Shown in pieces: positions 7,369 through 16,477 of a stretch of DNA of 64,000 bases. Position numbers and translations under genes: made by a program. The notes beneath the pieces are model-generated. The model saw only the letters and a program-made list of their open reading frames with translations, was not told where the DNA came from and ran no database searches. The stretch is from Arcicella rosea (GTDB taxonomy: Bacteria > Bacteroidota > Bacteroidia > Cytophagales > Spirosomataceae), in NCBI RefSeq assembly GCF_040543805.1, contig NZ_JBEUMS010000004.1, positions 186,001 through 250,000 on the forward strand, written 5' to 3'. Each line of letters begins with the position of its first letter. Within the stretch, counting starts at the first letter, position 1.

Positions 7369-8760
7369 ATGGCAAATTTAGATTCATTAACTCCTAAACA
7401 AATTGTCGCTGAACTCGACAAATACATTATTGGGCAGAAAGATGCCAAGAAAAATGTAGCAATTGCACTTCGAAATCGTTGGAGACGAATGAATGCTCCA
7501 GAAGAAATGCAAAAGGAAATTACACCCAATAATATCTTAATGATTGGTTCTACTGGTGTTGGGAAAACCGAAATTGCTCGCAGATTGGCTAAATTAGCAG
7601 ATGCTCCATTTACAAAAGTGGAGGCTTCTAAATTTACAGAAGTGGGTTATGTTGGGCGAGATGTAGAATCAATGGTTAGAGATTTGGTAGAATCTTCAGT
7701 GCATTTGGTACAAATAGCCAAGAAAGAAGAAGTAAAAGATAAGGCTTCGGAAATCGTTGAGGAAATTATTGTGGAAGCACTTGTTCCATCTATGGGAAAG
7801 ACTGGTAAAAAGAAAAAACAGGAAAAAATCGGTTTTGAAAATGAAGTGCCAGAATCTGACGAAGAACTCAACCAAAGAACCAGAGAACTTTTCCGTGAAA
7901 AATTAAGAAGAGGTGAATTAGAAAGCCGTAAGATTGATATTGCCGTTAGAAGTACCAATTCTCCGAACATTGGTGTGATGGGTGGCCCAATAGATGAAAT
8001 GTCGATGATGAATATTTCTGAAATGATAGGCGGAATGTTACCTAAAAAAGAGAAAAAACGCAAAATGACGATCGCTGATGCTCGTAAAGTTTTGTTGGAA
8101 GAAGAGTCAGCAAAGCTGATTGACATGGATGAAGTAAAAGAGGAGGCAATCAGAAAAGCGGAGAATTTAGGAATTATTTTTATTGATGAAATTGATAAAA
8201 TAGCCTCTTCAAGAAGTGGAGGTGGTGGACCAGATGTAAGTCGTGAAGGAGTACAAAGAGATATGCTTCCGATTGTTGAGGGTTCAACAGTAAATACAAA
8301 ATATGGTGTGATTAATACCGACCATGTTTTGTTTATTGCAGCAGGTGCTTTCCATGTTTCAAAACCAAGCGATTTGATTCCTGAATTGCAAGGGCGTTTT
8401 CCAATCAGAGTAGAGTTGCAAAGCTTGAAAGAAGAAGATTTTTATAGAATTTTGAAAGAGCCAAGAAGTGCGCTTACAAAACAATATATATCATTGTTAC
8501 AATCTGAAGGCGTAGAATTATCGTTTGAAGATGACGCTCTAGCAGAAATTGCTAGAATTGCTTTCGCTGTCAATTCAGAAGTCGAAAACATTGGAGCTAG
8601 ACGTTTGCAAACAGTGATGTCACATTTATTAAATGATATTATGTTTGATATTCCTGATGTAATTATGCCAAACGAAAAAATAATTATTGGAAAAGATTTA
8701 GTTATTGAACGTTTGGGTGGAATGGTTAAGAACAGAGATTTAAGTCAATATATATTATAA
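7369..8760 (+). CDS. hslU: ATP-dependent protease ATPase subunit HslU (ClpY)
   Basis: This 463-residue AAA+ unfoldase forms a hexamer that feeds proteins to the HslV peptidase. The N-terminus has LTPKQIVAELDKYIIGQKDAKKNVAIALRNRWRR, the Walker A is GSTGVGKT at residues 60-67, Walker B is IIFIDEIDKI near residue 270, and the C-terminus DLSQYIL matches the tail that inserts into HslV. The acidic, variable I-domain lies between about residues 110 and 250. No hslV is next to it, unlike the hslVU operon of many bacteria, so the peptidase must be elsewhere. It ends at a very strong palindromic terminator. Confidence 0.96.
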   Translation: MANLDSLTPKQIVAELDKYIIGQKDAKKNVAIALRNRWRRMNAPEEMQKEITPNNILMIGSTGVGKTEIARRLAKLADAPFTKVEASKFTEVGYVGRDVESMVRDLVESSVHLVQIAKKEEVKDKASEIVEEIIVEALVPSMGKTGKKKKQEKIGFENEVPESDEELNQRTRELFREKLRRGELESRKIDIAVRSTNSPNIGVMGGPIDEMSMMNISEMIGGMLPKKEKKRKMTIADARKVLLEEESAKLIDMDEVKEEAIRKAENLGIIFIDEIDKIASSRSGGGGPDVSREGVQRDMLPIVEGSTVNTKYGVINTDHVLFIAAGAFHVSKPSDLIPELQGRFPIRVELQSLKEEDFYRILKEPRSALTKQYISLLQSEGVELSFEDDALAEIARIAFAVNSEVENIGARRLQTVMSHLLNDIMFDIPDVIMPNEKIIIGKDLVIERLGGMVKNRDLSQYIL

Positions 8761-8775
8761 AACAGCATAAGTCAG

Positions 8776-8823
8776 TCATCAAAAAGAGCTTCTCGAAAAT
8801 TTTCGAGAAGCTCTTTTTGATGA
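8776..8823. terminator. 48-bp perfect palindrome, bidirectional terminator
   Basis: Positions 8776-8799 and 8800-8823 are exact reverse complements, with no loop bases left over, and both strands end in a T-run. It separates hslU (plus) from the small membrane ORF (minus), so it can serve both. Confidence 0.85.
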
Positions 8824-8848
8824 CAAACATTTAGAAAATCAGGGCTAA

Positions 8849-8953
8849 TTACTTACCTCTCTCGTTATAGATGTTTTGTAATTTGATAGCTACAACTGTT
8901 GAAGCTCCCATTAGAACGATAAAGAAAGCCCAAGTTAATACTGTTCCAGACAT
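8849..8953 (-). CDS. Small single-pass membrane peptide (34 residues), unrecognised
   Basis: The frame starts with ATG at 8953-8951 and ends with TAA at 8849-8851. The product begins MSGTVLTWAFFIVLMGAS and ends NIYNERGK: a short N-terminus, about 20 hydrophobic residues and a charged tail, the normal shape of a single-pass membrane peptide. It is followed by the shared terminator and lies 128 bp from the end of hisB, with its own intergenic space. I do not recognise the family. Small respiratory-complex subunits have this shape, but no oxidase gene is nearby, so no role is assigned. Conservation would decide if it is real. Confidence 0.55.
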   Translation of the reverse strand: MSGTVLTWAFFIVLMGASTVVAIKLQNIYNERGK

Positions 8954-9081
8954 TTTTATATGATTTTGAAGGTTCAATTATTCTATTTAATCTTGCCACA
9001 AAGGTAAGTAAGAATTGTTAAAAATGGATTAATAGGAATTAATTCTTTGGTTAATTTCCTATACAAAATGATTTTAGAGAT

Positions 9082-10203
9082 TTATAAAACGCCTTTAGTT
9101 GAAGGCAGAATATCTAAATCTTTGATTTCTCTTTTCGTTGCCATTTTGATAGCTTTTGCAAAAGCTTTAAAAATCGCTTCGATTTTATGATGTTCGTTAT
9201 CCGCTTCTGCTTTAATATTTAGATTACATTTGGCAGTATCTGTAAACGATTTGAAGAAATGGAAAAACATTTCGGTTGGCATTTCTCCAATTTTCTCACG
9301 AGAGAATTTTGCATCCCAAACCATCCAATTTCTACCAGAGAAATCAATCGCAGCATGAACCAAGGCTTCGTCCATTGGTAATAAATAAAAACCATAACGA
9401 GTAATTCCTTTTTTATCACCCAAAGCTTTTAAATATGCTTCGCCCAAAGCTAAAGCAGTATCTTCAATTGTGTGATGCTCGTCGATATGCAAATCTCCAT
9501 TTACTTTGATGGTCAAATCAGCGCCAGAATGTTTAGCCAATTGGTCTAACATGTGGTCGAAAAAACCTAAACCAGTATCAATATTTGATTTTCCTTTTCC
9601 ATCTAAATTCACAGTTACCCAAATTTGTGTTTCTTTGGTAATGCGCTCTATACTTCCGATGCGTTCTGGTAAACGAAGGAATTGGTAAATTTCATCCCAA
9701 TCTTTTGAATCCAAAGCAATGGCATCCGCTAGTTGTTGGTCTTCAGGTTTATTATCACCCAAATAAATTGCTTTTGCACCTAAGTTTATGGCTAATTGAA
9801 CGTCGGTAAGTCTATCGCCCAATACAAACGAGTTTTTTAAATCATAAACCGAAGTATCGAAATATTTTTCCAACATTCCTGTTCTTGGCTTACGAGTAGG
9901 AGCGTTTTCATGTTCGAAAGTACGGTCGATGTGTACTTCGGCAAAATGAATATTTTCATTTGTCAAAGTTTCCATCATTTTGTTGTGTGCTGGCCAAAAA
10001 GTGTTTTCAGGAAAAGAGTCTGTTCCTAATCCGTCCTGATTCGTTACCATCACTAATTCAAAGTCTGATTCTTCCGCAATTTTGCGAAGATTTGAAATCG
10101 CTTTTGGAAGGAATGCTAATTTTTCAAGTGAATCTACTTGGAAATCTATCGGAGGTTCAGCGATAATAGTACCATCACGGTCAATAAACAATATTTTTTT
10201 CAT
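9082..10203 (-). CDS. hisB: Bifunctional histidinol-phosphatase / imidazoleglycerol-phosphate dehydratase
   Basis: Two histidine-biosynthesis enzymes are fused. Residues 1 to about 165 are the HAD-type histidinol phosphatase, with DRDGT (nucleophile Asp8, Asp10) and VTNQDGLG. Residues from about 180 to the end are the imidazoleglycerol-phosphate dehydratase, with TGLGFFDHMLDQLAKHSG, DLHIDEHHTIEDTALALG, and the second metal-binding cluster near EADNEHHKIEAIFKAF, ending LPSTKGVL. I use the ATG at 10203 (MKKILFIDRDGT). Compared with E. coli HisB, the four zinc ligands of the phosphatase domain (a CxH...CxC cluster) are replaced. No other his genes are in the window, so hisB is not in a local his operon. 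Confidence 0.95.
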   Translation of the reverse strand: MKKILFIDRDGTIIAEPPIDFQVDSLEKLAFLPKAISNLRKIAEESDFELVMVTNQDGLGTDSFPENTFWPAHNKMMETLTNENIHFAEVHIDRTFEHENAPTRKPRTGMLEKYFDTSVYDLKNSFVLGDRLTDVQLAINLGAKAIYLGDNKPEDQQLADAIALDSKDWDEIYQFLRLPERIGSIERITKETQIWVTVNLDGKGKSNIDTGLGFFDHMLDQLAKHSGADLTIKVNGDLHIDEHHTIEDTALALGEAYLKALGDKKGITRYGFYLLPMDEALVHAAIDFSGRNWMVWDAKFSREKIGEMPTEMFFHFFKSFTDTAKCNLNIKAEADNEHHKIEAIFKAFAKAIKMATKREIKDLDILPSTKGVL

Positions 10204-10460
10204 GGAATATAACATGATTATAAAATCATGAATTTGAAATGGGAACTACAAAATTAGTACTACATTCCTAGAGTTTTATCACTTTTATCAAATTTGCTTG
10301 ATGTTTATTCTTTTGAATGTCTAATTTTTAAGTAAAAATTCCGTTTTAACTGCAAAATGAGGAATTTGTTCAAAAAAGAAATAGATGAAAATTGAGTACA
10401 AATTCTCAGCGAAGATTTGTTCTTGTAAATATTTTGAGTGTTTTTTTGAGAATTAGGTTG

Positions 10461-10468
10461 TAATTTTG
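10461..10468 (+). promoter_or_regulatory. Candidate -7 element (TAATTTTG) before the DUF937/OmpA gene
   Basis: TAATTTTG fits the Bacteroidota -7 consensus TAnnTTTG and lies 34 bp before the start codon at 10502. No TTTG is at the ideal -33 distance, so support is weak. The rest of 10204-10501 shows nothing that I can name. Confidence 0.3.
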
Positions 10469-10501
10469 ACTTAACATTAAAAGATTTTAAAAACAAAGAG
10501 T

Positions 10502-11845
10502 ATGAATTTATTTGGAGAACTTAGAGAGCTGCTAGCAGGAGATATTTCATTCAAAATAGCCAACATAACAGGAGAAAAAGAAGAGAAAGTAAAAGTGGCA
10601 ATTGATGGATTAATCCCTACTTTGGTTGGAGGTTTGATGAAGAGAGTCTCTAACGAAGCAGGCGCAACAACCTTAATGAATGTTATTCAGAGAGGTAAAC
10701 ATGATGGAAGCATTAGTGAAAAATTACAAGATTATTTAAGAGATAAAGAAAGTTTTACACCACTTTTTGAACAAGGAAGTGCTTTGGTTAGTCAGGTTTT
10801 GCCAGACAAAAAAAGCTCAATTGCAACCTTAATTTCACAATTTGCAAGTATTAGAAACTCCTCTGCTACCTCAATAATGGCAGTAGTTGCACCAGTTGTG
10901 GTTGGGAAATTAGGTAAATTGGTAATAAGCCAAGGTTTGGATAAAATTCATTTAGCCAATTATTTACTTGATCAAAAAATACATTTAATTGATGAAACAC
11001 CTGATGCACTTCAGCCAAAAATGATAGATACGCTTGGCATTGCAATTTTCATGAGTCAGGAAATTAAGCCAATTCAGTTTGCTCCAGCTGCGCCTATCAA
11101 GTCTGTTGCTGTCAATAATACTGTAGCACCAAAGCCTGAAAAAGAGTCAAAAATGACTTATTCGACTAAAAACTACGAAAGCGAATCAAGTGGTGGTTTG
11201 GGAAGTATTCCGAAATGGTTTTTACCATCAGTATTAATTGTAGCAGTTATTGCAGGTTTAGGATATTTTGCTTTTACTTATGATTGGAAAAGTTTAAGTA
11301 CTTCATCCGACAGCATGGTAGATTCATCTGAAATGGAAGAAGTAACTGGAGCAGTTATTGATACTAATAGTTTAGCAAAGGACTCTTCAACTGCAAAAGT
11401 GGATACAACAGCTTTAAAAGCGGAAGAAAAAACAATAGCTGTAAATTTACCAAACGGGCAAAAAATAGATTTAACCAATGGCTCTTTTACTTATAATTTT
11501 GCTAGATATTTGGCAGATTCTTCTGCTACAGTAAACCGAGTTTTTACTTTTGATAACATTGGTTTTGAAGGAAATACTGGTGCATTAACAGCAGGTTCTG
11601 ATAAAACAGTGATTGATTTAGCAAAAATCATGTCGGCTTATCCAAAATCACAAATTAAGCTGACAGCCTATATTGATAACATGGGCGATTCACTTCAAAG
11701 TAAACGATTAGGCTCAAGACGTGCAGCGGCTATCAGAAATATATTAATAGGAAATGGTATTAATGCGATTAGAATAGACTTTATGGGTATTGTTTTAAGA
11801 AATGCAAGCAATAAAGGAGTAGAGTTAAAAGTGGTTAAGAAATAA
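10502..11845 (+). CDS. DUF937 domain - transmembrane helix - OmpA-like domain protein
   Basis: The 447-residue protein has three parts. Residues 1 to about 190 are an alanine- and glycine-rich helical DUF937 domain (MNLFGELRELLAG..., then VKVAIDGLIPTLVGGLMKR). A single hydrophobic helix lies near residues 240-262 (FLPSVLIVAVIAGLGYFAF). After a Ser/Thr/Asp-rich linker the C-terminal 120 residues form an OmpA-like domain with LAKIMSAYPKSQIKLTAYIDN and SKRLGSRRAAAIRNILI. The N-domain should be cytoplasmic and the OmpA domain periplasmic, where it would touch peptidoglycan. Related proteins are common in Bacteroidota but their role is unknown. It ends at a strong terminator. Confidence 0.82.
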   Translation: MNLFGELRELLAGDISFKIANITGEKEEKVKVAIDGLIPTLVGGLMKRVSNEAGATTLMNVIQRGKHDGSISEKLQDYLRDKESFTPLFEQGSALVSQVLPDKKSSIATLISQFASIRNSSATSIMAVVAPVVVGKLGKLVISQGLDKIHLANYLLDQKIHLIDETPDALQPKMIDTLGIAIFMSQEIKPIQFAPAAPIKSVAVNNTVAPKPEKESKMTYSTKNYESESSGGLGSIPKWFLPSVLIVAVIAGLGYFAFTYDWKSLSTSSDSMVDSSEMEEVTGAVIDTNSLAKDSSTAKVDTTALKAEEKTIAVNLPNGQKIDLTNGSFTYNFARYLADSSATVNRVFTFDNIGFEGNTGALTAGSDKTVIDLAKIMSAYPKSQIKLTAYIDNMGDSLQSKRLGSRRAAAIRNILIGNGINAIRIDFMGIVLRNASNKGVELKVVKK

Positions 11846-11889
11846 AAATTAAGAGGCTAATGTTTTTAAACATTAGCCTCTTAATTTTT
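11844..11889. terminator. Bidirectional terminator between convergent genes
   Basis: A perfect 19-bp stem (11844-11862 against 11871-11889) with an 8-base loop has A/T runs on both sides. It overlaps the stop codons of the DUF937/OmpA gene (plus) and the biotin carboxylase gene (minus). Confidence 0.85.
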
Positions 11890-13393
11890 AACGATAAGCC
11901 AAACGATTGGCTTTCCAATTACTATTTTCTATAGTCGTGGAATTAGCAATGGTGCTATTATTGGTCTTTTTATTAGTCATCAAGAAGTTTGCTAAAGCTG
12001 CTGCTAACATTTCCTCTTCAGCATCAGGTAATTCGTCCAATAATTCTGGAGAGTAATACAAACTGATAAATCTTGTATCAAAATTTCCAGACAAAAAAGC
12101 TTCGTGTTGCATCACAAATTTACAAAAAGGTAAAGTTGTTTGAATACCTGAAATTTTGAATTCATCAATTGCTCTAATCATTTTAACAATTGCTTCCTCT
12201 CTATTTTTGCCATAAGTAATCAATTTTGCAATCATAGGGTCATAGAAAATCGGAATAGCCATTCCTTGCTCAAAACCATCATCTACTCTTACTCCATTCC
12301 CTTCTGGTCGAATATAAGTATTCAAAGTACCAACATCTGGTAGGAAATTATTTCTTGGATCTTCAGCACATACTCTTATTTCTATTGCATGTCCTTGAAT
12401 ATGAATATCTTCTTGTTTAAAAGAAATACTTTCTCCTTCAGCAATTCTAATCATTTCTTTAACCAAGTCGATTCCCGTGATGAGTTCAGTAACAGGATGT
12501 TCAACTTGTAAACGAGTATTCATTTCTAGGAAATAAAAATCTAAATGTTCATCTACGATAAACTCAACAGTACCTGCGCCATAATAATTACAAGCTTTTG
12601 CTACATCAACAGCACAACGACCCATAGCTTCACGAATTTCAGGCGTTAAAACAGCAGAAGGAGCTTCTTCAACAACTTTTTGATGACGGCGTTGGATGGA
12701 ACATTCTCTTTCAAATAAATGTACAACATTTCCATGTTGGTCGCCTAATACTTGTATTTCGATGTGTTTGGGTGCAGTAATATATTTTTCAATAAAAACA
12801 GCTCCATTTCCGAAAGAAGTAATAGCTTCAGAAACAGCTCTGTCCATTTGTTCATCAAAATCTTCTTCTTTTTCAACCACACGCATCCCTTTTCCACCAC
12901 CACCTCCAGAAGCTTTAATCAATACTGGATAACCAATTTCTAAAGATTTTTCTTTAGCGATGCTTCTGTCGGTTACTGCATCTGGCGTGCCGGGAACCAT
13001 AGGAATATTGTATTTCGCTACAGTATGTTTAGACGTTAGTTTATCGCCCATCAATTCAATACTTTCTGGAGAAGGACCAATGAAAATCAATCCTGCTTCT
13101 ATTACTTTTTTACAAAAAGCAGCATTTTCAGAAAGAAAACCATAACCAGGATGAATGGCATCAACATTCAATTTTTGACAAATCTCAATGATTTTATCAC
13201 CTAAAAGATAAGATTGATGAGAAGGAGGAGGACCGATACAAATGGCTTCATCAGCAAAACGGACATGAGGAGAATTTCTATCTGCTTCAGAGAAAATAGC
13301 TACCGTTTGAATATTTAACTCTCTGGCTGTACGCATGATACGCAAGGCTATTTCTCCACGATTGGCGATAAGAATTTTATTGATTTTTGACAT
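11888..13393 (-). CDS. Biotin carboxylase subunit of acetyl-/propionyl-CoA carboxylase
   Basis: The 501-residue protein is a complete ATP-grasp biotin carboxylase that carboxylates biotin on a carrier protein. It has KILIANRGEIALRIMRTAREL at the N-terminus, PGYGFLSENAAF, the glycine-rich loop KASGGGGGKGMRVV, the ECSIQRRHQKVVEEAPS block and the catalytic EMNTRLQVEHPVTE. The start is the ATG at 13393. A low-complexity Asn/Thr-rich tail of about 35 residues follows the normal end. There is no biotinyl carrier domain in it and no carrier gene beside it. It could serve acetyl-CoA carboxylase or the carboxyltransferase at 4415-5971; the context of methylmalonyl-CoA mutase favours the latter, but this is not proven. 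Confidence 0.88.
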   Translation of the reverse strand: MSKINKILIANRGEIALRIMRTARELNIQTVAIFSEADRNSPHVRFADEAICIGPPPSHQSYLLGDKIIEICQKLNVDAIHPGYGFLSENAAFCKKVIEAGLIFIGPSPESIELMGDKLTSKHTVAKYNIPMVPGTPDAVTDRSIAKEKSLEIGYPVLIKASGGGGGKGMRVVEKEEDFDEQMDRAVSEAITSFGNGAVFIEKYITAPKHIEIQVLGDQHGNVVHLFERECSIQRRHQKVVEEAPSAVLTPEIREAMGRCAVDVAKACNYYGAGTVEFIVDEHLDFYFLEMNTRLQVEHPVTELITGIDLVKEMIRIAEGESISFKQEDIHIQGHAIEIRVCAEDPRNNFLPDVGTLNTYIRPEGNGVRVDDGFEQGMAIPIFYDPMIAKLITYGKNREEAIVKMIRAIDEFKISGIQTTLPFCKFVMQHEAFLSGNFDTRFISLYYSPELLDELPDAEEEMLAAALANFLMTNKKTNNSTIANSTTIENSNWKANRLAYR

Positions 13394-14078
13394 ATAATAT
13401 CCTATGCTGTTTTTATGATTTTGTTTAAACAAAGGTAAACTACATTATTAAATGTATAGATTTTTTTTAATTTTTTCTGGTAAATATGATATATTTATTA
13501 ATAAAGTACTTGTGCTCAATGATTGTTGAATTATATTTATACGTCATCTTAATAATATTTAAAAATAATGCTAGATTATTTTGTGTATTTATGGTACTAT
13601 TCGTTGGTAATTTATTTTTTGGTATAAATTTTGATATTTAAATTTGTTGTCAACTAAGTTGAAAAATGTATTTATCATTTTTCTTGTATATTTTAATAAA
13701 TACAATTTTTGGACTTTTTTGATAAACCGTTTTTTTATGAGGTGTAAAATAGACTAACGATTTATGGTTGTTTAAATAAGAATTTACCTGCATGCTGAAT
13801 TGAATAGTTTCTTCTTAATAGCTATTTAATTATTTCAAATGCTTGTAAACCTATAATTTATAGCAGATTGATTTTTGTTAGTTTTTTTACTTCTAAAGAA
13901 AATTAAATTAATTTTGTAGTAAATATGTTTCTAAAACTATTAAAATTTTAAAGTGATTTTACCAAGAAATTAAATAAGGGTAAAAAAGCCTTAAAAGTTA
14001 ACATACATTAATCATTAATTACTAAACACAACAACACTTAAACGAATGCTCTATAAAAAGTTTAGGGCGAAAATTAAA
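13394..14078. other. Long AT-rich intergenic region upstream of the LruC lipoprotein gene
   Basis: About 685 bp hold no gene that I can support. It is very AT-rich with many A- and T-tracts. A TAATTTTG -7-type element at 13909-13916 with TTTT (not TTTG) about 20 bp upstream may be the promoter, which would leave a 5' leader of about 155 bases. An in-frame ATG at 14046 exists but would bury the lipoprotein signal. Confidence 0.4.
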
Positions 14079-16406
14079 ATGAGAACAAAATTTTTATCAA
14101 TTGTACTTGGATTAGCAGTTATTGTAGCATCTTGTACTTCAGAACTGATTGTTGATGGAACAAAAACGAATGACATTAATAGTCTAGTAGTTCCTGCTGG
14201 TTTTGATTGGAAAACATCAAGAGATGTAAATTTCAACATTTCTATCAGTGACATCCGTTTCAAAAGTGCACTTCATGTTGTATCTGTTTATGGTGCTGAT
14301 CCAACTACTGGTGCAGTTGCTCTTTCAAAAGGTGCCGCATCAATATCTTCTCCTTTTTTAACGAAGATTTCAATACCATCTTCTGTCAAAGAAGTTTATT
14401 TTGTTAAAACAGCTCCAGATGGAACTAAAATAACACAAAAAGTGGCGCTTACTGCTTCTTCTAGTCTTACTGTATCATTAGGAACAGTTTCTTCGGGAAG
14501 ATTTGGTGTTTCTTCGGATTCAGAGAAGTATGTAACGGCAGCTTCATCTGAAACAAGCCCTGATTGTAGCACTGGATGTGATATTTCGGTAAGTAGTGGA
14601 ACAACAATTGACCTTAATAATAGCACAGGTTCAAAAACATATTGTTTAACAGGGAGTGATTATACAGTAAACTTCAATCCAAATACTTTGAATGGTGGTA
14701 CTCTTCGTATTTGTGGTACTAACATTACACTTAATAATTTGAATTTTAATTCTGGTGCTAAATACACCGTAATTATTACTTCAAAAGGTTCGGCTAATTT
14801 CAGTAATGTTAACTGGAATTCAGCAGATGTAACTGTGAAAAACTTCGGTACTTTAAATTCTTCAGGTAATCTTATTGTTGGAGGTACTTTTTATAATTAC
14901 GGAGTTGTAAATGCTAATGCTGAATTACAATCTCGTTCAGGTTCAAATATTATAAACGAAGGTCAGATTATTGTTAAAGGTTCTTCTCCATTAGATGGTG
15001 CAATGACTAACAATGCTGAGATTACATTTAATGGCGAAGTTAGATTGAATTCTTCTGGTCAGACGGTAACAAATAATGGTAAAATGACTGCTGTAGGTAA
15101 TTTTATTATTAATAGCTCAACCACATTGACAAACAATAGCTATATGACTGCTAATAGTATGCAGATAAATAGTTCTGGTATTTTGAATAACAAATGTCAA
15201 TTAATTATCAAAACTGATTTGGGTGTTGATAAAACAATTAATAATGATAGTTATATTTCAGTTGGAGGTAGTACTCGTATTAATGGGTCTGGTGTTGTTA
15301 ATTTATTCAACGGAGCTTTATTAGTAACTAATTCTCTATCTACTTACGACGGTAAAATTACTGGTACAGGGAGCAATTATTCATTATTCAAGGTATTAAC
15401 TACTGCAGGTGGTAATATCAACAATGGTGGTGGACAAAAACTTACAGGTACTGTTCAATTCTCAGAGCCAAGCGATGCTCTTAAAGCAAGTTTCTTAGAT
15501 GGAACAGCTCAGAAAACTAAAGATGGAGGTATTTACATCGCAAAAACTGCATGTAATGAAGGAAATGGTACAGAACCTGTAGCAAGTAATGATTCAGATA
15601 AAGATGGTATCATTGATAGTGAAGATGCTTTCCCTAATGATGCTTCTAAAGCATTTATAAATTCTTCTGCTCCATCTACAGTAGCATTTGAAGACCAATG
15701 GCCAAATAAAGGAGATTATGATTTGAATGACGTTGTTCTTTCGTACAGATATCAGATTATTACTAATTCGTCTAATATTGTAGCACAAGTAAAAGCTACT
15801 TATACTTTACATGCTACAGGTGGATCAATTCAAAATGGTGCTGGTGTTCAGTTTAACATTCCAGCTGGAAAGGCAACTAACTTTACATCAAATACAGGTG
15901 GAAGCTTAGAAGCTGGACAAGATAGTGTTGTAGTAATTCTATTCAAGAATAGCATAGGGGAATTAGCTGCTTGGAATACAATTGCTGGTCAAAGCCCAGT
16001 TGCATCTAAATCTTATTCATTTAGTTTTGATGTTGTTGGTGGACCATCTTTAGGTGCATTTGGTGTGGGTTCTTATAATCCATTTATTTGGAATAATTCA
16101 AATGGTACAAGAGGTAAAGAAACACATTTACTTGGTAAAAATCCAACTAAGTTAGTTGATAAATCATTCTTCGGAACAATAGATGATTCTTCATTGACAA
16201 CAGCACTTTACAGTACAAGTACAAGACTACCTTGGGGGATTGAAGTATCAACTGAAAACTTTAAATATCCAAGTGAATTGAAAAATATCACACAAACGTA
16301 TTTCAAATTCGCAGATTGGGCTACATCAGGAGGTAAATCAAGTGTAGATTGGTATTCAAATGTTTCAGAAGGATATAGAAATAATGCTAATATTTTTAAT
16401 CCTTAA
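14079..16406 (+). CDS. LruC-domain lipoprotein with beta-helix-like repeats
   Basis: From the ATG at 14079 the product has 775 residues and a lipoprotein signal peptide ending in VIVASC, so Cys is expected to be lipidated. The middle (about 210-430) is a Ser/Asn/Gly-rich series of short strands with recurring LNNLNFNSG, GTLNSSGNLIVGG and LTNNSYMTANSMQINSSG, which looks like a right-handed beta-helix. After a calcium-type DSDKDGIIDSEDAFPND motif comes the LruC domain (DUF4842) with VAFEDQWPNKGDYDLNDVVLSY. It is probably a surface or outer-membrane lipoprotein; the binding partner is not known. It is a monocistronic gene with a long upstream region. Confidence 0.85.
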   Translation: MRTKFLSIVLGLAVIVASCTSELIVDGTKTNDINSLVVPAGFDWKTSRDVNFNISISDIRFKSALHVVSVYGADPTTGAVALSKGAASISSPFLTKISIPSSVKEVYFVKTAPDGTKITQKVALTASSSLTVSLGTVSSGRFGVSSDSEKYVTAASSETSPDCSTGCDISVSSGTTIDLNNSTGSKTYCLTGSDYTVNFNPNTLNGGTLRICGTNITLNNLNFNSGAKYTVIITSKGSANFSNVNWNSADVTVKNFGTLNSSGNLIVGGTFYNYGVVNANAELQSRSGSNIINEGQIIVKGSSPLDGAMTNNAEITFNGEVRLNSSGQTVTNNGKMTAVGNFIINSSTTLTNNSYMTANSMQINSSGILNNKCQLIIKTDLGVDKTINNDSYISVGGSTRINGSGVVNLFNGALLVTNSLSTYDGKITGTGSNYSLFKVLTTAGGNINNGGGQKLTGTVQFSEPSDALKASFLDGTAQKTKDGGIYIAKTACNEGNGTEPVASNDSDKDGIIDSEDAFPNDASKAFINSSAPSTVAFEDQWPNKGDYDLNDVVLSYRYQIITNSSNIVAQVKATYTLHATGGSIQNGAGVQFNIPAGKATNFTSNTGGSLEAGQDSVVVILFKNSIGELAAWNTIAGQSPVASKSYSFSFDVVGGPSLGAFGVGSYNPFIWNNSNGTRGKETHLLGKNPTKLVDKSFFGTIDDSSLTTALYSTSTRLPWGIEVSTENFKYPSELKNITQTYFKFADWATSGGKSSVDWYSNVSEGYRNNANIFNP

Positions 16407-16424
16407 TTGATTTAGGGTTATTAT

Positions 16425-16460
16425 AAAAAGAGCTTCGAGAGTATTCTCGAAGCTCTTTTT
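16425..16460. terminator. Bidirectional terminator after the LruC gene
   Basis: A perfect 16-bp stem (16425-16440 against 16445-16460) with a 4-base loop is flanked by A- and T-runs. The stem core AAAAAGAGCTTC is shared with the hslU terminator at 8776-8823. Confidence 0.85.
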
Positions 16461-16477
16461 GTTATATGGTTGCTTTT

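Noticed and set aside
7647..8126. 159-residue antisense frame within hslU
   Set aside because: Ser/Ile-rich shadow of the acidic HslU I-domain; the sense gene is certain.
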